Positions 1 to 6,963 of a stretch of DNA of 14,333 nucleotides are shown here, one piece after another. How positions within the stretch are numbered: the first letter of the stretch is position 1; every line of letters begins with the position of its first letter. The stretch is from PALSA-660 sp036508875 (lineage in GTDB: Bacteria; Actinomycetota; Coriobacteriia; Anaerosomatales; PALSA-660), in contig DATCGP010000041.1 of the NCBI GenBank assembly GCA_036508875.1, positions 1 through 14,333 of the forward strand, read 5' to 3'. The notes under the pieces are model-generated. The model searched no databases. It saw nothing but the letters and a program-made list of their open reading frames with translations, and had not been told where the DNA came from. Made by a program: the position numbers and the translations under genes.

Positions 1-698
1 GCGGTCGAGAACCGCTTCATCGCGGAGTTGAACGCTTCCTTGTCGGCGTGCTCTACACCCTTGAGCCCCTTGTCGGAGACGACGATCGCCTTCAGGCCCT
101 TGGAGCCCATGACGGCGCCGAGGCCGCCGCGCCCCGCGAACCGGTTGGGGAGGCCCTTCATGTCGGAGACGGCGATGCCGGCAGCCTTGAGCCCCGCCTC
201 GCCGGCCGGGCCGTTCGTGATCGTCGCGTAGTGGTCGTCCGCCGGCCGCATCGCCTTGATGGCATCGGCGACCTGGTAGTTGCCCAGGCCGGTCCACTCG
301 TCGACCCGGGACAGCTTGGTGCTGCCGTCGGCCTCGATCGTGAGCATGAAGCGGGCGAGAGGATCAGCTGGCTTGCCGGTGATGACGACGGCCGACAGGC
401 CGATCTTGGCGAGGGCGTGAGCGGCCTGGCCGCCGGAGTTCGACTCCTTGATGCCGCCTGTGAGCGGGCTCTTGGCGCCCACGGAAAGGCGGCCGCCGTT
501 CGGGGCGGTCGTGCCGCCGAGCAGGCCCGGCGAGAAGACCAGCACGTTCTCCTGGCCGAGTGCGTCCGCCATCGGCGGGACCACGTCGTACACGATCGCG
601 TCGGTCAGCGCGCGACCGCCGTAGCGCGACCACTTCTCGGGGAGCGGCTTGCGCTCCATCGACAGGGTCGACATGTCGACGTACAGGATGTCTCTCAT
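1..698 (-). CDS. Aldehyde:ferredoxin oxidoreductase family protein, N-terminal part (3' end outside window)
   Basis: The 232 visible codons match the N-terminal domain of the tungstopterin-dependent aldehyde:ferredoxin oxidoreductase (AOR) family. These cytoplasmic enzymes oxidise aldehydes to acids, or run in reverse, with ferredoxin. Family features seen are GGR at 28-30, the stretch NGGRLSVGAKSPLTGG at 67-82 followed by SNSGG at 86-90, and GRGGLGAVMGSKGLKAIVV at 189-207, the most diagnostic block. The start at 698 is chosen because GGAGGG lies 5 bases upstream of the ATG on the minus strand. The C-terminal domains, with the remaining cluster and cofactor ligands, lie outside the window. 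The substrate therefore cannot be assigned, and the gene could belong to a relative of AOR with another substrate. The family implies an anaerobic host using tungsten or molybdenum. A tautomerase gene lies 218 bases upstream on the same strand; that gap is long enough for a separate promoter. Confidence 0.93.
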   Translation of the reverse strand, partial: MRDILYVDMSTLSMERKPLPEKWSRYGGRALTDAIVYDVVPPMADALGQENVLVFSPGLLGGTTAPNGGRLSVGAKSPLTGGIKESNSGGQAAHALAKIGLSAVVITGKPADPLARFMLTIEADGSTKLSRVDEWTGLGNYQVADAIKAMRPADDHYATITNGPAGEAGLKAAGIAVSDMKGLPNRFAGRGGLGAVMGSKGLKAIVVSDKGLKGVEHADKEAFNSAMKRFST

Positions 699-734
699 CG
701 AATCCCTCCAGCCTTCTTCCGGGGATATGCCTCT

Positions 735-746
735 GGCACACGTGCC
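735..746. repeat. Short inverted repeat GGCAC-AC-GTGCC upstream of the AOR-family gene
   Basis: A 5-bp inverted repeat with a 2-base centre lies 37 to 48 bases upstream of the AOR-family start codon. This is where an operator or promoter would be expected. A repeat this short can arise by chance in high-GC DNA, so a regulatory role is only a suggestion. I could not find a convincing -10/-35 pair nearby. Confidence 0.2.
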
Positions 747-842
747 TGCGTTTGAGTCAGGGGGCCCGAGAAACAGCGAGTGCCGTCTCGTCGGCCCTTG
801 TCAGAAGGGTTCCCCAGCGGTGGAGCGCATGTCCCGCGGCGG

Positions 843-866
843 CACCCTAAATCGCGGCATAGGGTG
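843..866. repeat. Perfect 7-bp inverted repeat (CACCCTA-N10-TAGGGTG) between tautomerase and AOR-family genes
   Basis: CACCCTA at 843-849 is exactly mirrored by TAGGGTG at 860-866, around a 10-base loop that is comparatively AT-rich for this DNA. On the minus strand it lies after the tautomerase stop and about 145 bases before the AOR-family start. It could be an operator dyad for the oxidoreductase gene or a transcript hairpin ending the tautomerase message. No T-run follows on the minus strand, so an intrinsic terminator is not clearly supported. Confidence 0.4.
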
Positions 867-871
867 ACGCG

Positions 872-908
872 TCCGCCGAACGGTCGAAGAAGCGCGCCCG
901 ACGGCGGA
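872..908 (-). terminator. Possible tautomerase terminator hairpin (7-bp stem, 23-base loop)
   Basis: TCCGCCG at 872-878 pairs perfectly with CGGCGGA at 902-908, starting 8 bases beyond the tautomerase stop on the minus strand. The position suits a terminator, but the loop is long and no T-run follows. It sits next to the inverted repeat at 843-866, so the two may act together. Confidence 0.3.
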
Positions 909-916
909 ACCTGCGG

Positions 917-1279
917 CTAGAGGCCGGCCTGACCGGGCAGGACGTCGAGATCGCAGGCGGCGGCATCGTGGAAGAACAGCGCCACCTCCGAGGGCTCGAT
1001 CCCGGGGTCGATAGCGAGCGCTGCGCGCAGGGATGCAGTCGTCGCGGCCTTCATCTCGGGCGTGCGGCCTTCGTACAGGAGGATGTCGACGACGGTCATG
1101 CGCTCGGTACGGCAGGAGGGAAGGTCCACGTTGCCGGGCGGGGCTTCCACCACACGCACGGTCACGCGACGGTCCTCAGCCGCGAGCCCCTCGACGATCG
1201 ACCGGCGCGCGGCTGCCATCAGCGCCCGTTTGTACTCGTCGCTCTTGGTTCCGATGACGTCGATGCGTACCAGCGGCAT
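917..1279 (-). CDS. Tautomerase family protein (YusQ/Tautomerase_2-like)
   Basis: This 120-residue protein begins MPLVRIDV. The Pro directly after the initiator Met is the catalytic amino-terminal Pro1 of the tautomerase (4-oxalocrotonate tautomerase/MIF) superfamily, exposed after Met removal. Length and pattern fit the Tautomerase_2 type: an early basic segment (YKRALMAAARR at 16-26), a central DILLYEGRT segment, and a second helix ending in PSEVALFF. These enzymes catalyse keto-enol isomerisation of small 2-oxo acids and related compounds; the substrate here is unknown. The start at 1279 has AGGAGA just upstream; a longer upstream reading of the frame would bury Pro1 and is not preferred. 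The gene is divergent from the FMN reductase at 1385 and precedes the AOR-family gene on the same strand, so a link to aldehyde or oxo-acid metabolism is possible but inferred only from position. Confidence 0.85.
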   Translation of the reverse strand: MPLVRIDVIGTKSDEYKRALMAAARRSIVEGLAAEDRRVTVRVVEAPPGNVDLPSCRTERMTVVDILLYEGRTPEMKAATTASLRAALAIDPGIEPSEVALFFHDAAACDLDVLPGQAGL

Positions 1280-1286
1280 GGGTCTC

Positions 1287-1322
1287 CTACCAGGTCTCGG
1301 TGACGCGGCGCTGTCATGGTAG
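1287..1322. repeat. Inverted repeat CTACCA-N24-TGGTAG in a divergent intergenic region
   Basis: The 105-base gap between the divergent tautomerase and FMN reductase starts holds a perfect 6-bp inverted repeat (1287-1292 and 1317-1322). One arm overlaps the spacer of the tautomerase ribosome binding site. This is where a shared operator would lie. The repeat is short and widely spaced, so the regulatory reading is weak. I saw no clear -35/-10 pair in this gap. Confidence 0.2.
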
Positions 1323-1384
1323 CGCGAGCGACTCGGCGCGACGGAGTGGTACAAACACCAACGACCCCGTCGAAGGGAAGTCCC

Positions 1385-1930
1385 GTGATCGTATCCGCGC
1401 TCTGCGGCTCGTTCCGCACCGGCTCGTTCAACCAGATGCTGCTGAACGCTGCCATCGAGAAGGCCCCTGTGCACGGCCTCGAGATCGTGCAGGCCGACAT
1501 TTCGGCGTTCCCGGTGTTCTCGCAGGACGTGGAAGCGGCGGGCGTTCCCGCCGCGGTCCCCGTCGCGAAGGAGATCCTGAGGTCATCCGCATGCGTGCTG
1601 CTCGTGACCCCGGAGTACAACCACGGTGTTCCCGGTGTGCTCAAGAACGCGGTGGACTGGCTATCGCGTCCCTTCGGCGACAGTCCGCTCATCGGGCGCC
1701 CGATGGCGCTGATGGGCGCGTCCACCGGCTACTACGGCACGATCCGCGCCCAGCTCGCCTGGCGGCAGATGTGGTACTTCTTCAAGTGCCCGGTGTTCTC
1801 GGACAGCGAACTCACGCTGGCGTTCGCCGCCAAGGCGTTCGACGAGAACGGGACGCTCATCGAGAAGAGGTACGTCGAGTCGCTCGACAAGTACCTCGAG
1901 TCGCTCGCGGAATGGTTGGGGGCGCGGTAG
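1385..1930 (+). CDS. NAD(P)H-dependent FMN reductase family protein
   Basis: This 181-residue flavodoxin-fold protein matches the NADPH-dependent FMN reductase family (cytoplasmic flavin, chromate or quinone reductases using NAD(P)H). The N-terminal GSFRTGSFNQ at 8-17 is the FMN phosphate loop. TPEYNHGVPGVLKNAVDW at 75-92 is the family signature, and GASTGYYGTIRAQ at 111-123 is the third conserved FMN-binding loop. GTG at 1385 is chosen because AAGGGAAG precedes it and the coding begins at once with the first beta strand. An ATG at 1316 in the same frame would add 23 residues with no resemblance to the family. The length is normal. It is divergent from the tautomerase and convergent with the zinc-ribbon gene, whose stop is only 9 bases away. 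The physiological electron acceptor cannot be read from the sequence. Confidence 0.92.
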   Translation: MIVSALCGSFRTGSFNQMLLNAAIEKAPVHGLEIVQADISAFPVFSQDVEAAGVPAAVPVAKEILRSSACVLLVTPEYNHGVPGVLKNAVDWLSRPFGDSPLIGRPMALMGASTGYYGTIRAQLAWRQMWYFFKCPVFSDSELTLAFAAKAFDENGTLIEKRYVESLDKYLESLAEWLGAR

Positions 1931-1939
1931 GGCGCCTCC
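1918..1939. terminator. Candidate bidirectional hairpin between convergent genes
   Basis: GGGGGCGC at 1918-1925 pairs with GCGCCTCC at 1932-1939 (8 bp, one G-T wobble, 6-base loop). The hairpin spans the FMN reductase stop and ends next to the stop of the opposing zinc-ribbon gene. A shared terminator in a 9-base gap would have to overlap the coding ends as this does. There is no T-run on either side, so it is a weak intrinsic terminator at best. Confidence 0.35.
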
Positions 1940-2539
1940 CTAGTTGACCACCGGCACGCCCGTATCGGTCTTCACGTAGATACGCGTCTGCTGGTGTGCG
2001 GCGGCGTCCGGGCACTCGATCGTCGTCACGCCCTGGTACTGCGTGTAGATGTAGGGCTTCCCGCAAACCGGGCACACGATGTCGGCCGGTGAGGCCCGGC
2101 CCGCCTGCTTGTCCGCGACCAGGATGTAGAGGTTGGCAAGGCAGGCGTTCGTGCCCGCGTCGACCTGCTGGACACCGATGTGCACCGGCCCCGGCTTCGT
2201 GCTGGAGATCGCCGCCGGCACCACAGCGAACATCAAGGCACCCAGCAGAACGGCTGCCATCACCAGCGTCACGCGACGCGAGATCCTGCGGCGCCGCGCG
2301 GCCATCTTGCCGTCTGGATCCGGGCGCCACGGCACGAAAGAACCGGGCTTGCGGTGCGGCACCGCGGGCCGCGACGGGGTGCCGCCGCTCCAACTGGCGT
2401 CGGTGACGAGGAGCAGCGACGGAGCGTAGACGCTCGTGTCGCTGACGTAGCACATCGCGCACAGCGGCTCCGGGTCGGCGGGGAGCAGTTCTACTCCGCA
2501 CCGCTCGCAGAACACTTTGTGGTGGTGCTCCTCCATCAT
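1940..2539 (-). CDS. Unknown single-pass membrane protein with N- and C-terminal zinc-ribbon-like motifs
   Basis: I do not recognise a named family. The 199-residue protein has three parts. Residues 1-35 carry a histidine cluster (EEHHH) and two CxxC pairs (C11/C14 and C27/C30), typical of a small zinc ribbon. After a Pro/Arg-rich linker ending in RRRRISRR (about 82-89), there is one hydrophobic membrane segment at about 90-112. The basic residues before it suggest an inside N-terminus and outside C-terminus. The C-terminal part has CPVCGKPY at 156-163, then C176 and H182, which could form a second zinc site. The start at 2539 (ATG-ATG) is chosen because GGAAG lies upstream; an ATG at 2572 lacks a ribosome binding site. 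The gene follows ligD by 91 bases on the same strand, so read-through from the repair operon is possible, but nothing in the protein points to DNA repair. Confidence 0.75.
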   Translation of the reverse strand: MMEEHHHKVFCERCGVELLPADPEPLCAMCYVSDTSVYAPSLLLVTDASWSGGTPSRPAVPHRKPGSFVPWRPDPDGKMAARRRRISRRVTLVMAAVLLGALMFAVVPAAISSTKPGPVHIGVQQVDAGTNACLANLYILVADKQAGRASPADIVCPVCGKPYIYTQYQGVTTIECPDAAAHQQTRIYVKTDTGVPVVN

Positions 2540-2630
2540 TCCCGCACGCTTCCGGTCGAGGTGCGCATGCACGCACGGACGGCCGCGTACGGTCGCCCGA
2601 GTCAGTTATCGGCAGGGGGTGTCGCGGCGC

Positions 2631-5174
2631 TTAGGGGAGATGCGGGTACGTTTCGACCGCGGTCAGCATCGCGTCGCTGAGCGGCTGCCGCGCTGCGTCG
2701 TAGCCCGACCACGGGTCCGCAGTGCGCGTTGCCAGGCGCTCCGGCACGGAGCGGACGTCGAAGGCCGCCGGGTCGACGCCGGCGGCAAGTTCGTGCCAGG
2801 TCACGGGCACGCTCACGTGCGCGCCCGGGCGCGCACGTGTGGAGTAGGCGGCCACAGCCGTGGCTCCGTGGGAGTTGCGCAGGTAGTCGACGAACACGAG
2901 TCCCGGGCGCCGGTCCTTCGCCATGAGCGACGTGAACCGGTCCGGGTCGCTGGCGGCCAACGCGCTCACCAGGCCATGCGCGAACGCGCGGACCTCGTCG
3001 TGGACGCGCTGAGGCACGATCGGTGTGACGACGTGGAGCCCGCGCCCGCCGGTGGTCTTCACAAAGGCGGTCAGGCCCAGCGCGCCGAGCGCGTCGCGCA
3101 CCGTGCGCGCGGCCGCGGCTACCTGCGCGAACTCGACGCCCGGACCCGGATCGAGATCGAAGATGACACGGTCGGGGCGCTCGGGATCGGAGGCGAGGGA
3201 TCCCCAGGTGTGGACCTCGAGCGTCCCCAGCTGCGCGAGCGCGATCAGGCCCGCGGCGTCCTTGACAAAGAAGTAGGTCGCCGGCCCGCCGCTGTCCTGG
3301 ATCTCGACCGTTCCGAACACGTCCGGCCAGCCGCGGGCCTCGGGGTGCTTCTCGTAGAAGCAGCCGGCGTCGCCGTGCGGGCACCGGACGATGGTGAGCG
3401 GCCGGTCCGCGACGTGCGGCAGCATCGCGTACGCCACAGTCTCGTAGTAGCGGGCCAGCTCGAGCTTGGTGATCCCGGCCGGCTCGAGGACGCGGCCGGG
3501 GTGGGTGATCGGGATGCCGCGGACGGTCACGGGACCGCCGGCGGGTGGCGGGTCTGTCGGGCTGTCTACCTGATCGCGCGCGACGTCGCCGGGCGTCTTG
3601 TCCTCGCGCAGCCCCTTGAAGGACGCTTGGCGCAGCAGGCCGTCGCGCGTCCATTCCCGGAAGGCGACCTCGGCCACCAGTTCCGGGTGCACCCAGTGCG
3701 CGTGCGCGAGCCGAGGCGGGTCGGCGAAGGGCGGTGCGTCCGCGACGAGCCTGTCGAGACGCGCGCGCAGGTCCGCGAGAGCGCGCTCTGTGAACCCGGT
3801 CCCGGCGCGGCCCGCGTAGCGGAGCATGCCGCTGTCGCTGTGGACGCCCAGCAGCAACGCGCCGAGGCCCTCGCGCGAACCCGCCGGGTCGGTCCAGCCG
3901 CCGATCACGAACTCCTGGCGAGCAAGGCACTTGACCTTCAGCCAGTCGCGCGTGCGGCCCGGCACGAACGGGCGGTCGGCTCGCTTGGAGACGGAACCCT
4001 CGAGCAGCAGTGCGCACGATGCGGTGTGGTACTCGGGTCCGTGGCCGACGAAGTGCTCGACAGCGTGCAGCGGGCCGCGTTCGAGCGCGCCCGCCAGCAG
4101 TGCGTCGAGCAGATCCTTCCGTCGGGTCAGCGTCTCGGCGCGGAGGTCATGGCCGTTCAGGTACAGCAGGTCGAACGCTTCGAACCCGATCGCTTGGCTG
4201 TCCTTGGCGGCAAGCGCCTCCTGGAGCAGACCGAAGTCCGAGCGGCCCTCGGCGTCGATCGCGACCGCCTCGCCGTCCAGCAGCGCGGAGGTGGCGGGTA
4301 GCGCTTCGACCGCCCGCATGAGTCCGGGGAACCGCTCCGACCAGTCCGCGCCGTTGCGCGTGAACGCTCGGGCGACACCATCCTGGAGGGCGAGATGCAG
4401 CCGGTAGCCGTCGTACTTGACCTCGTGGATCCACTCGTCGCCCGCGGGCGGCTCTTCGACGAGCGTCGCTAGCTGGAAGGGGAGGTCGGCCGGAAAGGGG
4501 GCCTCGGCCGCCGGAGAGTCCGATGCGGGCGGCGCGGCCAGGGGTGAAGCGCCTGACACGGCCGGCTGCGCCGTTCCGCCTTCCGCGGCGATCTGCTCCA
4601 TCGTGCGTCCGGTCGCCGCAGAATCCGGTTGCTCCGCGAGGACGTCGTACTCCGCCTGGCCCCGCGCGAACTCGTCGCGCTCCTTGATGAGCAGCCAGTT
4701 CTCGCGCTTCTCCCCGGGGCGGGGCTTCATCCGCACGAGCACCCACCGGCCGTGCAGCTTCGTGCCGGAGAGCACGAACTTCAAGTCGCCCTTCGCGATG
4801 CCGGCGGCGGGGTCGCCGGCGGGCGTGAACGTGCCCCTGTCCCAGATCATCACCGTTCCGCCGCCGTACTCGCCCGCAGGGATGCTCCCTTCGAACGATC
4901 CGTACTCGAGCGGATGGTCCTCGACATGGACCGCCAAGCGCTTGTCCGCGGGGTCGAGCGACGGGCCCTTCGGCACCGCCCACGACGCGTACACGCCGCC
5001 GACCTCGAGTCGCAGGTCGTAGTGCAGCGCCCGTGCGGCGTGCTTGTGGACCACGAAGGTGAGGGGGGAGCCGACCTGCGCGGCTGGCTCGGGTGCGCCG
5101 GCTGGTTCCGGCGTGGCCGCGAAGTCGCGCTTGTCGTGGTACTCATCCAGTGGCTCGGGCGTCATGGGAGTCAT
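2631..5174 (-). CDS. ligD: Multifunctional ATP-dependent DNA ligase D (phosphoesterase-ligase-polymerase)
   Basis: This 847-residue enzyme processes and seals double-strand breaks with Ku in bacterial non-homologous end joining. Residues about 10-165 form the 3'-phosphoesterase domain, with the expected metal and catalytic residues H45, H51, D53, R55, H87 and Y91. An Ala/Pro/Ser-rich linker spans about 182-230. Residues about 232-525 are the ATP-dependent ligase: the nucleotidyl lysine is K253 in EVKYDGYRL, with RNG at 273-275, GEAVAID at 301-307, EGSVSKR at 392-398 and DWLKVKC at 410-416. Residues about 548-847 are the primase-like polymerase domain, with metal-binding D673 and D675 in FDLDPGPG, H714 in GGRGLHVVTPI and D763 in FVDYLRNSHG. 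The domain order is that of Pseudomonas LigD and not that of Mycobacterium (polymerase-phosphoesterase-ligase). Its ATG overlaps the ku stop as ATGA, implying translational coupling. All catalytic residues I checked are present. Confidence 0.98.
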   Translation of the reverse strand: MTPMTPEPLDEYHDKRDFAATPEPAGAPEPAAQVGSPLTFVVHKHAARALHYDLRLEVGGVYASWAVPKGPSLDPADKRLAVHVEDHPLEYGSFEGSIPAGEYGGGTVMIWDRGTFTPAGDPAAGIAKGDLKFVLSGTKLHGRWVLVRMKPRPGEKRENWLLIKERDEFARGQAEYDVLAEQPDSAATGRTMEQIAAEGGTAQPAVSGASPLAAPPASDSPAAEAPFPADLPFQLATLVEEPPAGDEWIHEVKYDGYRLHLALQDGVARAFTRNGADWSERFPGLMRAVEALPATSALLDGEAVAIDAEGRSDFGLLQEALAAKDSQAIGFEAFDLLYLNGHDLRAETLTRRKDLLDALLAGALERGPLHAVEHFVGHGPEYHTASCALLLEGSVSKRADRPFVPGRTRDWLKVKCLARQEFVIGGWTDPAGSREGLGALLLGVHSDSGMLRYAGRAGTGFTERALADLRARLDRLVADAPPFADPPRLAHAHWVHPELVAEVAFREWTRDGLLRQASFKGLREDKTPGDVARDQVDSPTDPPPAGGPVTVRGIPITHPGRVLEPAGITKLELARYYETVAYAMLPHVADRPLTIVRCPHGDAGCFYEKHPEARGWPDVFGTVEIQDSGGPATYFFVKDAAGLIALAQLGTLEVHTWGSLASDPERPDRVIFDLDPGPGVEFAQVAAAARTVRDALGALGLTAFVKTTGGRGLHVVTPIVPQRVHDEVRAFAHGLVSALAASDPDRFTSLMAKDRRPGLVFVDYLRNSHGATAVAAYSTRARPGAHVSVPVTWHELAAGVDPAAFDVRSVPERLATRTADPWSGYDAARQPLSDAMLTAVETYPHLP

Positions 5175-5989
5175 GCCTTCGCGCGCTTCGCTCGGTCGAG
5201 CGAGCGCTTGAGCAGTTCTACGATGTCGACGACCTCGCCCGCGCCGGGCTCCTCGGCGGGAGCGGGCGCAGCAGACGTCACAGCGCCAGCCGCCTTGCGC
5301 TCGATCAGCGCTGTCAGGTCGTCGCGGTAGGTGTCGCGGTACTCGGGAGCGGCGGGGTCGAAGGGCTTCGAGATCGTCAGGACCAGCTGCCTTGCGAGGT
5401 CCAGCTCCGCTGCCGTGATCCCGGCCGTCTTCGTGTCCGTCGCATCGGCTGCGGGCAGGTCGAGCTCCGGGGCCTCGCGCAGCTCGTACGGGTATCGCAG
5501 CAGTTCCAACACGAGCTGGTCACCTTCGGGGACGAGCGCTGCCAGGTGCTGGCGCGTGCGGATGACGATCTTGGCGAGCGCCACGCGCTTCGCGGCCTTG
5601 AGCGCCTCACGCAGCAGCGCGTACGGCTTGCGGCCTGCCTTGTCCGGCTGGAGGTAGTACGGCGTCGCGAACAATTGGGGATGGATCTCGTCGGCGCACA
5701 CCGCTGCGATCACGTCGATCGTCTGCGTGGCCTCGACATTGGCTTGCCGGAGATCGTCGTCGCTCACCAGCACGTAGCTGCCGGGACTGACCTCGAACCC
5801 CTTCGCGACGTGCTCCCAGGGCACCTCCGCGCCGGAGGTCTCGTTGATCCGGCGGTTGTGGATCGGCGCGAGGTCGCGGTCGTCGAGCATGTGGAAGGTC
5901 AGCTCCCGCGGCTCTTCCGCGGGGAGCAGCGACACAGGGATCGTCACGAGCCCGAACGAGATGGTCCCTCGCCAGATCGCACGCGCCAT
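5171..5989 (-). CDS. ku: Non-homologous end-joining protein Ku
   Basis: The 272-residue protein is a bacterial Ku homodimer subunit, which rings broken DNA ends and recruits LigD. Hallmarks are the start MARAIWRGTISFGLVTIPV, the segment YYLQPDKAGRKPYALLREAL at 111-130, and YRDTYRDDLTALIERKAAG at 217-235. After the core comes a short Ala/Pro linker and a basic C-terminus (DRAKRAKA). This minimal tail fits the LigD-contacting region and lacks the long lysine-rich extension found in some species. AGGAG sits 7 bases before the ATG at 5989. Its stop overlaps the ligD start by 4 bases, so the two are one operon. The ABC ATPase upstream on the same strand ends 63 bases before the start, so a ku-ligD promoter would lie in or before that gap; I could not identify one with confidence. 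Confidence 0.98.
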   Translation of the reverse strand: MARAIWRGTISFGLVTIPVSLLPAEEPRELTFHMLDDRDLAPIHNRRINETSGAEVPWEHVAKGFEVSPGSYVLVSDDDLRQANVEATQTIDVIAAVCADEIHPQLFATPYYLQPDKAGRKPYALLREALKAAKRVALAKIVIRTRQHLAALVPEGDQLVLELLRYPYELREAPELDLPAADATDTKTAGITAAELDLARQLVLTISKPFDPAAPEYRDTYRDDLTALIERKAAGAVTSAAPAPAEEPGAGEVVDIVELLKRSLDRAKRAKA

Positions 5990-6052
5990 GTCCCGGCTCC
6001 TATCGGCTCGAAGAACCCTCGACGGCCCACGTGCGGTTCATACCCGACCCGC

Positions 6053-6847
6053 TCACCACAAGCGGTACCAGCCCTCGCGCTCCTCGAGGTGCGCGGGGAA
6101 GCCGAACAGCTCGGCGATCGGCTCGTCGGCGAGCATCTCCCTCTTCGGCCCGTCGTGCAGTATCCGGCCGTCCTTCAGCGTCACGATGCGCGAGACCTCC
6201 GGGACGATGTCCGAGACGTGGTGGGTCACCAGCACGATGGCGTGTCCCGCGCGGGCGACGTCGCTGATCGCGCGAAGGACGTGGTACTGGGCGGCGGGAT
6301 CGAGGCCGTCGGTGGGCTCGTCGAGGACGAGAACGGCGGGATCGTGCACGAGCGCGCGGGCGATGAGCGCACGGCGTGCTTCGCCGGTGGAGAGCGTGTC
6401 CATCGTGCGGTCCGCGAGGCGCTCGATGCCGAGCAGGTCGAGGAGGCGTTCGGTCTTCTCCAGCATCGCCGGGGTCACCGTCTGGTGCCGGTACAGACCG
6501 ATCGAGCCGAAGAAGCCGCTGGTCACGGTGTCGCGCACTGTCACAGCGACGTCGTAGTCCTCCTGCAGCGAGTCCGAGACGACGCCCATCACCCGGCGCG
6601 CGTCCGCGATCGCCCAGCGCTCCTGTCCGAGCAGGAGCACCGCGGCGGAGCCGTCCTCGTGTGCGAGGGGGCGGACGTCGCGGGTCAGCAGCCGGATGAG
6701 CGTCGACTTGCCCGCGCCGTTCGGCCCGAGGATGGCGACGTGCTCACCGGCGTTGAGCGTCAGCGAGTCGACCGACAGGATCGCGCGCCCGTCGCGGACC
6801 ACGATGCAGTCGAGCAGCTGAAGCAGGGGAGTGGCGTGTGCGTTCAT
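6053..6847 (-). CDS. ABC transporter-type ATPase, YlmA/ModF-like, without a membrane partner nearby
   Basis: This 264-residue protein is a single ABC nucleotide-binding domain. Visible motifs are Walker A GPNGAGKST at 41-49, a Q-loop near Q95, the signature LSTGE at 152-156, Walker B VLVLDEP at 172-178 with catalytic E177, and the H-loop H209 in LVTHH. The segment VTSGFFGSIGLY at 108-119 and the VVSDSLQ region before it resemble the COG1119 group (YlmA, PhrA/ModF-like), stand-alone ATPases once linked to molybdate transport but mostly uncharacterised. No permease or binding-protein gene lies within the window, so transport is unproven. The ATG at 6847 is preferred because it begins near the first beta strand; a GTG 36 bases upstream is an alternative, and neither has a clear ribosome binding site. 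It lies upstream of ku on the same strand and is divergent from the dioxygenase gene. Confidence 0.88.
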   Translation of the reverse strand: MNAHATPLLQLLDCIVVRDGRAILSVDSLTLNAGEHVAILGPNGAGKSTLIRLLTRDVRPLAHEDGSAAVLLLGQERWAIADARRVMGVVSDSLQEDYDVAVTVRDTVTSGFFGSIGLYRHQTVTPAMLEKTERLLDLLGIERLADRTMDTLSTGEARRALIARALVHDPAVLVLDEPTDGLDPAAQYHVLRAISDVARAGHAIVLVTHHVSDIVPEVSRIVTLKDGRILHDGPKREMLADEPIAELFGFPAHLEEREGWYRLW

Positions 6848-6963
6848 GATCGTCAGCGTAGCGCGAGAGCGCCGCGCGCGCACGCGGACCGGGCATACTG
6901 GGGAACGAAGCGGAGGGTCGGCAGGTGAGTGCCCTCGGCACGCCAGTCGCTTGGAGGGCGGAC

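Noticed and set aside
1316..1384. Upstream ATG extending the FMN reductase by 23 residues
   Set aside because: The extension does not resemble the family, lacks a ribosome binding site, and the GTG at 1385 is well placed before the first conserved strand.
2517..4301. A 594-codon open frame on the plus strand across ligD
   Set aside because: It is antisense to LigD, whose domains and catalytic residues are unmistakable. Its translation is Arg/Ala/Val/Gly-rich with no recognisable family, as expected from opposite-strand frames in high-GC coding DNA.
5093..6928. A 611-codon open frame on the plus strand across ku and the ABC ATPase gene
   Set aside because: It runs antisense through two certain genes and the gap between them, has no family resemblance, and shows the composition typical of a high-GC shadow frame.
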